From Streptomyces sp. NRRL S-340 (GTDB taxonomy: Bacteria; Actinomycetota; Actinomycetes; Streptomycetales; Streptomycetaceae): a stretch of DNA of 64,000 bases. The stretch is from the NCBI RefSeq assembly GCF_000720185.1, contig NZ_JOIY01000003.1:62001-126000 (forward strand). Direction: 5' to 3'. This document shows, piece after piece, positions 54,423 through 62,275 of the stretch. Positions within the stretch are counted from its first letter, which is position 1; every line of letters starts with the position of its first letter. A model generated the notes under the pieces. That model did not search any database. It had not been told where the DNA came from and saw only the letters and a list, made by a program, of their open reading frames with translations. A program made the position numbers and the translations under genes.

Positions 54423-55031
54423 TCAGCGGACCCGGTCGTAGACGACGGCCAGTGTGCCGTGCTCTCCGGCAGCGTGACTGCTGAGTGCCCACTTCCCTGC
54501 GGGCAGACCTTCGTCGAAGAGGCGCGGCCCCCCGCCGAGGAAGACCGGGAAGACGGTGAGCGCCAGCCTGTCGACCTGGTCCGCCGCCAGCAGTGCCTTG
54601 ATGACGCCCGCGCTGGAGAGGACGAGGATGTCGCCGCCTTCGGTGGCCTTGAGGTCCTCCGCGACCTCGGCGGCCGGCTTGTCGACGATCGTCGTCCGTT
54701 CCCACGGGGCCTCGCCGAGCGTCGAGGAGAGGACGACCTTGTCCGTGTCGACGAGCCATTCGGCGAAGGCCTCGTCGCGGGGGTCGGTGTCCTGCCTGCC
54801 GATGACGGTGGGCCAGAAGCCGAGGAAACCCTCGGCGTTGACCCGTCCGAGCAGGGCCGTCGTGGCCGGCTCCCACAGGCTGGTCAGGTGGTCACGTGCG
54901 ACGTCGGTGTGGGCGTAGGGCATCACCCAGCTCATGTCCTGGGAGTCGCCCGGGGCGGCACAGCGGCCGTCGAGGGAGAGGCTGATGTTCGTGACGATCC
55001 TGCGGCCGCCGGGGTGCTCGGTCACGGTCAC
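54423..55031 (-). CDS. RibD C-terminal / dihydrofolate-reductase-like protein
   Basis: The 202-aa protein has the dihydrofolate-reductase-like fold of the YwjB/YyaP group: RRIVTNISLSLDGRCAAPG start, LLGRVNAEGFLGFWP, KVVLSSTL and LSSAGVIKALLAADQVDRLAL, PVFLGGGPRLFDE. Members bind NADPH and are probable small reductases with unknown substrates. Its start ATG (55031) overlaps the stop of the ArsR-SRPBCC gene by 4 bases, so the two are translated together and the regulator probably controls it. Confidence 0.88.
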   Translation of the reverse strand: MTVTEHPGGRRIVTNISLSLDGRCAAPGDSQDMSWVMPYAHTDVARDHLTSLWEPATTALLGRVNAEGFLGFWPTVIGRQDTDPRDEAFAEWLVDTDKVVLSSTLGEAPWERTTIVDKPAAEVAEDLKATEGGDILVLSSAGVIKALLAADQVDRLALTVFPVFLGGGPRLFDEGLPAGKWALSSHAAGEHGTLAVVYDRVR

Positions 55032-55921
55032 TTCGCGCTCCTCGTGTCTGCGTCACCGTCGGTGGCGCCAGGGGTGTCGGTGATGCCGGTGGTGTCGGTG
55101 TCCTGCGGATACGTGTCGAGGGTCCTCGTGAGCCGGTCGAGGCTCTGTCCGAAGCCGGTCCCGACGCCCGCGACGAAGTCGGCGGAGTCCACGGTGCTGT
55201 CCGTGATCCCGTAATGGACGTCGAGGTCCGTACCGGTGCCGGTGGACCTGATGACCATCTCGACGTGGGCGGTGAAAGCCGGGGAGCCGTCGGCGAGCAG
55301 CGGGGACAGCCGGTAGGCGAGCCGCTCCCCGGGACGCACGACGTCGACGGTCCCCTCCGCGCGTCCGGCGACCCGGTCGGTGCCGTCCGTGTCGTCGGCG
55401 TCGCGGTACTCCTGGACGATCCGGCCGCCCTCGCGGGTCTCGAAGAGGAGTTGGGAGACGCGGAGGTCGTCGGGTGTCCACCACCGGGCGAGCAGGCCGG
55501 GGTCGGTCAGGTGGCGCCAGACCAGCTCGGGGCGCCCGGCCAGCGAGCGGTGGAACCTGAAGGAGCGGCCGTCGGCCCATCCGTCCGCCTGGGCGGCGAG
55601 CCGTTCCGCGTGGAGGCCGAGCCCGTAGGCGTCATGGGTCGCGCCCGGGCCGCCGGCCTGGTCCGCGGTGTCGGCGAGCCGGCCGAGGACGGCCGCCATC
55701 TCCCGCAAGGGTGCGGCGCGGAGCGCGTAGATGCGGCGCTGGCCGGTACGCCGGGAGGTGACGATGCCCGCGCGCTCGAGAGTCTGCAGGTGCTTGGTGG
55801 TCTGCGGCTGACGTGCCTCGGCGAGCTGGGCGAGGACGCCGACCGAACGGGGCCGCTCGGCCAGCAGGTTGACGAGTCGCCAGCGGACCGGGTCGCCGAG
55901 CGCGGTGAAGAGTGCGTCCAT
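55028..55921 (-). CDS. ArsR regulator fused to an AHSA1/SRPBCC ligand-binding domain
   Basis: The 297-aa protein joins two modules. Residues 1-90 form an ArsR winged helix (MDALFTALGDPVRWRLVNLL, RQPQTTKHLQTLERAGIV, RTGQRRIYAL). Residues 115-275 are an activator-of-Hsp90-ATPase-like SRPBCC domain (FRFHRSLAGRPELVWRHLTD, LLARWWTPDD, GRIVQEYRD), a hydrophobic-ligand pocket. The tail is Asp/Thr-rich with PQDTDTTGITDTPG repeats. A one-piece sensor-regulator is a reasonable reading: ligand in the pocket changes DNA binding. It starts at the ATG at 55921 and is followed by the overlapping reductase-like gene. An inverted repeat just upstream is its likely operator. Confidence 0.88.
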   Translation of the reverse strand: MDALFTALGDPVRWRLVNLLAERPRSVGVLAQLAEARQPQTTKHLQTLERAGIVTSRRTGQRRIYALRAAPLREMAAVLGRLADTADQAGGPGATHDAYGLGLHAERLAAQADGWADGRSFRFHRSLAGRPELVWRHLTDPGLLARWWTPDDLRVSQLLFETREGGRIVQEYRDADDTDGTDRVAGRAEGTVDVVRPGERLAYRLSPLLADGSPAFTAHVEMVIRSTGTGTDLDVHYGITDSTVDSADFVAGVGTGFGQSLDRLTRTLDTYPQDTDTTGITDTPGATDGDADTRSAK

Positions 55922-55928
55922 GCGACAG

Positions 55929-55950
55929 AGTATTCCTCAAGCAGAATATT
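55929..55950. promoter_or_regulatory. Inverted repeat, probable ArsR operator
   Basis: AGTATTC (55929-55935) and GAATATT (55944-55950), 6 of 7 bases symmetrical around 8 bases. It lies 8 bp upstream of the ArsR-SRPBCC start in an A/T-rich patch, the usual position for autorepression. Confidence 0.55.
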
Positions 55951-56023
55951 CACGTCAAGGAATTTTCCCTGTTCCAAAGTCCGCAGGACTTCAGCACCTT
56001 CCTGGGCCGCTCGGACGCCGGGG

Positions 56024-56536
56024 CTACGCGGTCGTGCCGTTGTCGGCGCCGTGGGCGGCTTGCAGCGCGGCCACCAGCCGGTCCAGGGCGGGCAGCGCCC
56101 CGTTGAGGGCCACGCGGTCGGCGTCGGGCAGTTCCTCGACGACTCGGGTGAGCGCCGCCGTGCTGGCCCGGTCGTAGCGCTCCAGGAGGTCCAGGGATTC
56201 CCGCGACGCGGTGAGCACCACGCTCCGCTGGTCGTGCTCGGGCCTGACCCGCTCGACCAGCCGCGCGCCGGACATCGTCCGCACCAGGTTGCTCACGGTG
56301 GAGGGAGCCACCCGCAACCGCGCGGCCACCGCGCCGGGACTGAGCCCCTCCGGCGACGAGGCCAACGCCCGCAGCAGCTCGATCTGCGCCTCCGGCAGGT
56401 CCGGCAGCCCCTCGGCGCTGCGGGTGGCGCGCAGGACCGCGCGCCGCAACGGCCCCAGCAGTCCGCCGAGTGCGACGGCCACCCGTGCAGCTTCTCCGCC
56501 GAACTTCCCGTCCCCTGTGCTCTCCGTGTCGCGCAT
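56024..56536 (-). CDS. MarR-family regulator beside phenolic acid decarboxylase
   Basis: The 170-aa protein has a MarR winged helix: IELLRALASSPEGLSPGAVA, ARLRVAPSTVSNLVRTM, and the wing VRPEHDQRSVVLTA. It starts at the ATG at 56536 behind GAGGG; an ATG 42 bases earlier would overlap the promoter zone. It is divergent from a phenolic acid decarboxylase gene, and MarR/PadR-type proteins often repress such genes until a hydroxycinnamate binds. That role here is inference from position. Confidence 0.87.
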   Translation of the reverse strand: MRDTESTGDGKFGGEAARVAVALGGLLGPLRRAVLRATRSAEGLPDLPEAQIELLRALASSPEGLSPGAVAARLRVAPSTVSNLVRTMSGARLVERVRPEHDQRSVVLTASRESLDLLERYDRASTAALTRVVEELPDADRVALNGALPALDRLVAALQAAHGADNGTTA

Positions 56537-56578
56537 GCCCTCATTGTGGACCGTCACCATAGACTTTTGCTCCCGCAC

Positions 56579-56594
56579 ATTTTTGTGTCAAAAT
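56579..56594. promoter_or_regulatory. A/T-rich dyad between marR and padC
   Basis: ATTTT (56579-56583) and AAAAT (56590-56594) around 6 bases, in the only strongly A/T-rich patch of this gap. It could be a MarR site or overlap a promoter. Arms are short, so support is weak. Confidence 0.35.
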
Positions 56595-56668
56595 AGTTTT
56601 TGGCGGTGCGCCACCGGTGTGAACCGGACACCGGACGGCCGCCGCCGGGCACTACGAGGAGCACCACC

Positions 56669-57211
56669 ATGACCACTGCGCACATGACCCCGACGACCAC
56701 CGTCGAGAACCCCGTCCCGCCGCAGGACCTGTCCGGCGTCGTCGGGCACCGGTTCATCTACACGTATGCCAACGGCTGGCAGTACGAGATGTACGTGAAG
56801 AACGCCACCACCATCGACTACCGCATCCACTCCGGCATGGTGGGCGGCCGCTGGGTGAAGGACCAGCAGGTCGACCTGGTCCAGCTCGGCGACGACGTCT
56901 ACAAGGTCTCCTGGAACGAGCCGACCGGCACCTCCGTGGTCGTCAACGTGCTGCCCCGCCGGCGGGTCCTGCACGGCACCATATTCTTCCCGCAGTGGAT
57001 CGAGCAGGACGGCAGCAGGACCGTCCTCTTCCAGAACGAGCACCTGGACGAGATGCGCGCCTACCGGGACGCCGGCCCGACCTATCCGATCTACGTCGTC
57101 CCCGAGTTCGCGCGCATCACCCTCTTCGAGTACGTGGGGGAGAACGACGAGAGCGTCGTCGCGGTGGGCCCGGACGAGCTGCCGGAAGGCTTCGCCGACC
57201 GCGCCAACTGA
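56669..57211 (+). CDS. padC: Phenolic acid decarboxylase
   Basis: The 180-aa cytosolic enzyme decarboxylates p-coumaric, ferulic or caffeic acid to vinylphenols without a cofactor. The catalytic residues of the family are seen: the two Tyr in [12 protein letters not shown], Arg in IDYRIHSG and Glu in [33 protein letters not shown] complete the barrel. The ATG at 56669 follows GAGGAG. The divergent MarR gene is the probable regulator. The role is detoxification of plant phenolic acids, which fits a soil organism. Confidence 0.93.
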   Translation: MTTAHMTPTTTVENPVPPQDLSGVVGHRFIYTYANGWQYEMYVKNATTIDYRIHSGMVGGRWVKDQQVDLVQLGDDVYKVSWNEPTGTSVVVNVLPRRRVLHGTIFFPQWIEQDGSRTVLFQNEHLDEMRAYRDAGPTYPIYVVPEFARITLFEYVGENDESVVAVGPDELPEGFADRAN

Positions 57212-57484
57212 CGGGCGGGCACCCCCGCGCCCCCCGCGTCGTCATCGGTCTGCGGGCGTGGACGCCGGGTTCCGCGGTGTGTGGCGGTGACCACGCCGGC
57301 GGGGGACGTCCGACCGTCGTCGTGCGCCCCCGGCCGCCCGGGCACCGGTTCCCGCCCGTACCGAGACGGAACCCGGTGGCGTCCGGTCCGTGCAGGCGGC
57401 CTGCGCCCGCGCCGGTGTGGCCGGGTTCCCGCCGGCGGCCAGGCGGAACCCGGGAGGGCCCGGGGCGGAGCGGACGGCCCCCGG
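57212..57484. other. Convergent gap, no gene
   Basis: High-GC sequence without a supported frame between the decarboxylase and a small minus-strand gene. Confidence 0.4.
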
Positions 57485-57793
57485 TCACGGCCGGGGGTGG
57501 GTGCGCTGCCACCCGGGGCGCGCGTCGCCGCCGCGGCGCCCGGCGAGCGAGGCGCAGCGCGGACAGACGCGCCGTACCCGGTCGGCCGCGCCTCCCGATG
57601 CCGGGAACGTGTCGGTCCAGGTGATGTGCGGGAAGCGGGTCAGCCGGGAACGGCTGAGCGAGAGACCGCAGACCGTCTCGTTGCGGCCCGGCTCCCAGGC
57701 GTGGACCTCGCCGGACGGCAGCCGGCGGCGGCCCTCCTCTTCCTCGGTCCACTGCCCGGAGGCGGCGACGGCGTACTGCTTCGTGCGAACCAT
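57485..57793 (-). CDS. Small Cys-rich hypothetical protein, possible zinc site
   Basis: The 102-aa protein starts MVRTKQYAVAASGQWTE. It contains PGRNETVCGLSLSRSRLTRF and, 35 residues later, RVCPRCASLAG. The Cys and the C-P-R-C pair could bind a zinc or iron. Similar small proteins with E-T-V-C-G-x-x-L and C-P-R-C are common in Streptomyces and have no known function. Codon use is normal; the ribosome site is not obvious. Confidence 0.65.
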   Translation of the reverse strand: MVRTKQYAVAASGQWTEEEEGRRRLPSGEVHAWEPGRNETVCGLSLSRSRLTRFPHITWTDTFPASGGAADRVRRVCPRCASLAGRRGGDARPGWQRTHPRP

Positions 57794-57853
57794 GGCGCGT
57801 GCGGCCCGGCGGTCAGCCGGCCGCGGCCTCCGTCCTGATGTCGCGGGGGTGTC

Positions 57854-57930
57854 AGAGCTGCGAACAAAGGTGGGTTCCGATCAGCGGGCGGTGCCCGGCG
57901 CCTACGATCGCGAGGCGCCGGAAGGTCCTT
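57854..57930. mobile_element. MITE-like element, truncated inverted copy 3
   Basis: AGAGCTGCGAACAAAGGTGG opens a 77-bp match to the reverse complement of the right half of copy 1 (TCAGCGGGCGGTGCCCGG, GATCGCGAGGCGCCGGAAGG), which stops after GGTCCTT. The other end is missing, so this copy is a relic. It lies just past the 3' end of the RecQ-like gene. Confidence 0.7.
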
Positions 57931-58012
57931 CTGTCACGCGTTTCCCCGACCGTTGCCCCAGGCCGCCTCGCGGCACGGCGGCGGTGGCTCCGTGCGCTCT
58001 CCGCGCCGCGCG

Positions 58013-59716
58013 TCACGGTGCCGTCCCGTGATCGCCCGGCCGGCGCGCCACGGTCAGCAGCCCGTGCCGTTCGGCCAGCGCCGCCAGGGACAGCGTGTGG
58101 TATCCGGCCTGGTCGAACAGGACGGTGATGCGGTCGCCGTCCTGGCTCAGCACCGTGCCCTCGCCCCACTGCCGGTGCCGTACCTCGCTCCCGACCGGAT
58201 ACGAATCCGCGTCGGGATGGGCGGCCGGTTCGGTGGTCCCGTTCTCGGAGCGGTCCTCGTCGCAGCGGTCGCAGTTCCCGCACGGCGGCACGTACTCCTC
58301 GCCGAAGTAACCGAGCAGGAAGCGGCGCCTGCAACCGGTCGTCTCGGCGAACGCACGGGCCATGTCGACCCGCGACCGGTCGGTGCGGCGGTGCGCCTGC
58401 GCCGCCCGGGTGGCCTGTTCGGCCGCTTGACCGGCAGACACGCCGGGGACCGGCCGCACCTGGCCGTCGTCCCCCGTGGCGACGGCGTCCGCCTCCTCCA
58501 GCAGGTTCACCGCCGCGGTCACCCGGTTCCTGGACAGGCCCGTCTCCGCACGCAGTCCGTCCAGGCCGGCGGGCTCTGCCCGGTGGTGGTGAACGGCCTC
58601 CGCCACGTCCAGGACGGTGCCGCGGCTCGGAGCACGGCCGGCGAAGTAGGTCTGCATCCCGGTGTCCTGCGGCCGGTGGTGGAGCACGGCGAGTGCGGGG
58701 CGGCCGTCCCTGCCGCAGCGGCCGATCTCCTGGTAGTAGGCGTCGAGGGATCCCGGCAGCGAGGCGTGCAGGACGAAGCGGACGTCCTCCTTGTCGATAC
58801 CCATCCCGAACGCCGAGGTCGCCACCACGACGTCGGCCGCGCCGGACAGGAAGGCGTCGTGGATCCGGGCGCGCTCGCCGGCGCGCAGTCCGGCGTGGTA
58901 GGCCTCGGCCGCCAGTCCCAGCGAACCCAGTTCGCGGGCGTAGTACTCGCAGTCCTTGCGGGCCGCCGCGTAGACGATGCCGGGCTTGGGCTCGGCGGCG
59001 GCCCGCTCGACCACGGCCCGGCGCCGGTCGTCCTCGCTCTGGAAGCGGCAGGCCTCCAGCCGGATGTTCGGCCGGTCGAACCCGGTGACCATCAGGCGCG
59101 GGCGGTGCATGCCCAGCCGCTCGGTGATCTCCCTGCGCACCGGTGGAGCGGCGGTTGCCGTCAGCGCCAGGACCGGTGGCCGGCCCACCCGCCGTACCGC
59201 CTGGGCCAGGCGCAGGTAGTCGGGGCGGAAATCGTGGCCCCAGGAGGACACGCACTGGGCCTCGTCCACCACGAACAGGCAGGGGCGTGCCTCGGCGAGC
59301 CGCTGGGTCACCTCGTCCTTGGCCAGCTGTTCCGGCGCCAGGTACAGGTAGCGGGCTTCCCCCCGGCCCACGGCCTGCCAGGCGGCCTCCGTCGTCGCCG
59401 CGCCGAGGTCCGAGTTGACGGCGACCGCGCCGGGGACGCGCGAGTCGTCCGGCAGACCGGCGATCTGGTCCCGCTGGAGCGCGAGCAGCGGAGAGACCAC
59501 CACGACCGGTCCGCCGAGCAGCAGAGCGGGGACCTGGTAGACGGCCGACTTGCCGGAGCCGGTCGGCATGACCACGAGGACGTCCCGTCCCTCCAGCACC
59601 CATTCCATGGCCGTGAGCTGTTCGGGCAGGAGCGTGTCCCAGCCGAACACGTCCGAGGCGATCTCGCGCAGGCGCCCGGCCCTGTCCTCGGCCTCCGGCG
59701 GCCCCTGGCGTGTCAT
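58013..59716 (-). CDS. RecQ-like superfamily 2 DNA helicase
   Basis: The 567-aa protein unwinds DNA 3' to 5' using ATP, acting in recombination and repair. Helicase motifs in order: MPTGSGKSAVYQVP (I), LLALQRDQI (Ia), FVVDEAQCVSSWGHDFRPDY (II), ALTATAAPPV (III), TGFDRPNI, VATSAFGMGIDKEDVRFV (V), YYQEIGRCGRDG (VI). The zinc-binding Cys of RecQ are in the C-terminal part (CRRRFLLGYFGEE, PPCGNCDRC). The HRDC domain is absent and motif II is DEAQ instead of the usual DEAH. The start at 59716 follows GAGGGAGAGC; the frame runs on upstream without support. Confidence 0.92.
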   Translation of the reverse strand: MTRQGPPEAEDRAGRLREIASDVFGWDTLLPEQLTAMEWVLEGRDVLVVMPTGSGKSAVYQVPALLLGGPVVVVSPLLALQRDQIAGLPDDSRVPGAVAVNSDLGAATTEAAWQAVGRGEARYLYLAPEQLAKDEVTQRLAEARPCLFVVDEAQCVSSWGHDFRPDYLRLAQAVRRVGRPPVLALTATAAPPVRREITERLGMHRPRLMVTGFDRPNIRLEACRFQSEDDRRRAVVERAAAEPKPGIVYAAARKDCEYYARELGSLGLAAEAYHAGLRAGERARIHDAFLSGAADVVVATSAFGMGIDKEDVRFVLHASLPGSLDAYYQEIGRCGRDGRPALAVLHHRPQDTGMQTYFAGRAPSRGTVLDVAEAVHHHRAEPAGLDGLRAETGLSRNRVTAAVNLLEEADAVATGDDGQVRPVPGVSAGQAAEQATRAAQAHRRTDRSRVDMARAFAETTGCRRRFLLGYFGEEYVPPCGNCDRCDEDRSENGTTEPAAHPDADSYPVGSEVRHRQWGEGTVLSQDGDRITVLFDQAGYHTLSLAALAERHGLLTVARRPGDHGTAP

Positions 59717-60003
59717 GACCCGCTCTCCCTCGCTCCTCGTGCGGACGTGCGGGAAGGAGCGCGCCCACGGCCCCACCTGGGTACCCGCCCGGTCGGCGGG
59801 CACACCCCGGCGGGGGATCGAGGACGCTGTCGCCCGCCCCGTGCGGGTGCCGGACCGGGGGTGACGAACGGACCGTGACGGGCGCGAGCGGTGCGCCCGG
59901 ATGGACACCGGCGCGACGGGGTACTCGCCGCCTCGACCCACCCCGGGCGCCGGTCCCCCAGGCGACGGGCCGCGCGCGTTCGAACGATCTCAGGGAGCTG
60001 CCC

Positions 60004-60843
60004 ATGTCCCAGCCTCGTCAGCAACAGGTCCCGCCGGGCGTCACCGCCGCCATGACACCGCGGCCCGATCACGGTGAGGAGAGTTACCGGGGGTCCGGAC
60101 GGCTGGCGGGCAAGGCCGCGGTCATCACGGGCGGGGACAGCGGAATCGGCCGTGCGGTGGCGATCGCCTACGCCCGTGAGGGCGCCGACGTGCTGATCTC
60201 CTACCTCGACGAGCACGAGGACGCGCGGGAGACGGAGCGGTGGGTGCGAAAAGCCGGCCGCAGGTGCGTCCTGGTGCCCGGGGACGTGGCCGACCCGGCG
60301 CACTGCCGGTCGATCGTCGGCAAGGCCGTGGAGGAGTTCGGCCGGATCGACGTGCTGGTGAACAACGCCGCGTTCCAGATGACCCGCGACTCCATCGAGG
60401 ACATCCCCGAGGAGGAGTGGGACCGCACGCTGGCGATCAACCTCAGCGCCTTCTTCCACCTGACGAAGGCCGCCGTCCCGCACATGCCTCCGGGCGCGTC
60501 GATCATCGGCAGCACATCGGTCAACTCCGACAGTCCGCCCCCGCAGCTCCTGCCCTACGACGTCACCAAGGCGGGCATCGCGAACATGGTCGGCTCGCTC
60601 GCCCAGATGCTGGCTGGCAAGGGCATCCGCGCCAACAGCGTCGCGCCAGGCCCCATCTGGACACCGCTCATTCCGGCGACCATGCCGCCGGAGCAGGTGG
60701 AGAGCTTCGGATCGCAGGTGCCCCTGGGGCGGCCGGGCCAGCCGGCCGAACTGGCGCCGGTCTACGTACTGCTCGCCTCGGACGAGGCGAGCTACGTGTC
60801 CGGGGCCCGGATCGCGGTCACCGGCGGACAGCCGATCCTGTGA
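60004..60843 (+). CDS. Short-chain dehydrogenase/reductase with N-terminal extension
   Basis: The 279-aa protein is an SDR of the YghA/YhdF-like branch, with about 35 extra residues before the Rossmann fold. The cofactor loop is TGGDSGIGRAVA, the structural NNAAF follows, and the active site is Ser in GSTSVNSD with YDVTK (Tyr and Lys). A Ser-rich or metal cluster is not seen. Related enzymes act on sugars or general aldehydes and ketones under stress. The ATG at 60004 has AGGGAGC before it. Its stop overlaps the GTG of the next gene, so the two form an operon. Confidence 0.92.
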   Translation: MSQPRQQQVPPGVTAAMTPRPDHGEESYRGSGRLAGKAAVITGGDSGIGRAVAIAYAREGADVLISYLDEHEDARETERWVRKAGRRCVLVPGDVADPAHCRSIVGKAVEEFGRIDVLVNNAAFQMTRDSIEDIPEEEWDRTLAINLSAFFHLTKAAVPHMPPGASIIGSTSVNSDSPPPQLLPYDVTKAGIANMVGSLAQMLAGKGIRANSVAPGPIWTPLIPATMPPEQVESFGSQVPLGRPGQPAELAPVYVLLASDEASYVSGARIAVTGGQPIL

Positions 60844-61958
60844 ACGCGGACCGGACACCGGCGTACCCGCTGCGGCTCTCCGTCACGGCGAGGCCCCTGG
60901 TGTTCGGCGGGCACGCGATCGCCCGCCGCCTGGGCAAGGCGGGGCTGCCGGACTGGAGCATCGCGGAGACCTGGGAGTGCAGCGACGTCGACGGCTCCGT
61001 CAGTGCCGTGACCGACGGGCCACTGGCCGGCCGGTCCCTGCGCCGTGTGGTCGCCGATCACCCGCGTGAACTCATGGGCCCCGGGTGGTCCGGCTCCCGC
61101 TTCCCGCTGCTGACGAAGTTCATCGACGCCAGCGGTGCGCTGCCCGTCCATCTGCACGCCGACGACGAGTCGGCCCGGCGGCTGGAGGGCAGCCCCAACG
61201 GCAAGACCGAGGCGTGGCACATCCTGGACGCCGCTGTGGGCGCCACCGCCCTGTGCGGTGTCAAGGCCGGTGTGACGGGCGACCTGCTGCGCGCCGCGCT
61301 GGAGGCGCAGGAGTTCGACTCCGTACTGCGGCGCCTGCCCGTGCGCGCGGGAGAGACGCTGTACGTGCCCGGCGGCACCCCGCACAGTTTCGGACCGGAC
61401 ACCCTCGTCTACGAGATCGAGCAGACGTCCGACATCCAGCAGCACGCGATGCGCTGGAACATGGAGGACGGCTCCCCGGTGGGCGACGCGGAATTCCACT
61501 GCCACCTCGACATGCTGATGCAGCAGGTCGACCTGGAGACGCGGCCGGACTTCACGCCCGGACTGAGCATCGCCGTCGGGGACGGGGTGGAACGGGTCTT
61601 CCTCTGCGCCGGCCCGTACTTCGCCCTCGAACGCTGGCGCGCCGGGACCGCGGAGCCGTTGCGCCACTCCTTCGCCACCGCGCAGATCCTCTCCAACGTC
61701 GGCGCCCCGGTCCGGGTGCGGACGGGCACGTGGAGCGGCGAACTCGGCCGGGCCGAGACGCTCCTGCTGCCCGCTGCGTGCGCGGAGGTCGAGATCGCCG
61801 GTCCGGCCGACGTCCTGTTCGGCTACCTGCCCGACCTCGACCGGGACGTCCGGGCCCCGCTCCAGGCCGCCGGCTGCTCCCTCCCCCTCATCGCCTCCCT
61901 GGGGCCGGGCACGGATCCCGGGACCCGCGGGGCGGGGGCTGCGGGCCGGAAGACGTGA
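60840..61958 (+). CDS. Mannose-6-phosphate isomerase-like protein (class I)
   Basis: The 372-aa cupin-type protein resembles class I mannose-6-phosphate isomerase, which interconverts mannose 6-phosphate and fructose 6-phosphate using zinc. FPLLTKFIDASGALPVHLHADD carries the metal-binding His pair, GKTEAWHILDA the Glu/His, and YVPGGTPHSFG the final His. WECSDVDGSVSAV at the start is also typical. The GTG at 60840 overlaps the SDR stop. The pair suggests sugar or polyol conversion (inference). Confidence 0.87.
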   Translation: MNADRTPAYPLRLSVTARPLVFGGHAIARRLGKAGLPDWSIAETWECSDVDGSVSAVTDGPLAGRSLRRVVADHPRELMGPGWSGSRFPLLTKFIDASGALPVHLHADDESARRLEGSPNGKTEAWHILDAAVGATALCGVKAGVTGDLLRAALEAQEFDSVLRRLPVRAGETLYVPGGTPHSFGPDTLVYEIEQTSDIQQHAMRWNMEDGSPVGDAEFHCHLDMLMQQVDLETRPDFTPGLSIAVGDGVERVFLCAGPYFALERWRAGTAEPLRHSFATAQILSNVGAPVRVRTGTWSGELGRAETLLLPAACAEVEIAGPADVLFGYLPDLDRDVRAPLQAAGCSLPLIASLGPGTDPGTRGAGAAGRKT

Positions 61959-62275
61959 CGAACGGTGAGCCAGGGGGTGAGCAGGGGAATGCGTGCCCGT
62001 GCGCGCCGCACGGCGGCACGCTCGGACTCTGCGGACGGCGCGCCGGTCACGGGTCCGCCCGGCAACCCCCCTCCAGCAGACTCTGCTTGCGGCCGTCGGC
62101 ACGGACCCGGCCGGGCCGGGTGCGGCGACCGCAGAACCCAGGCGGACGCTGCGGACCTCTCCTGCCCGGCAGGGGCGGGCGGCGGCTTGCTGGCGCTGTT
62201 CTCGTTCAGTCCTCGGGGCTACGATCGCGCCACAGCGCAGAGCGGTCGTACGGACGGATCGAAGCGGGGGCGGTC
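61959..62275. other. Promoter region of the kinase-TPR gene
   Basis: No gene is supported. A TACGAT sequence at 62220-62225 could serve as a -10 box, but there is no good -35 box. Confidence 0.35.
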
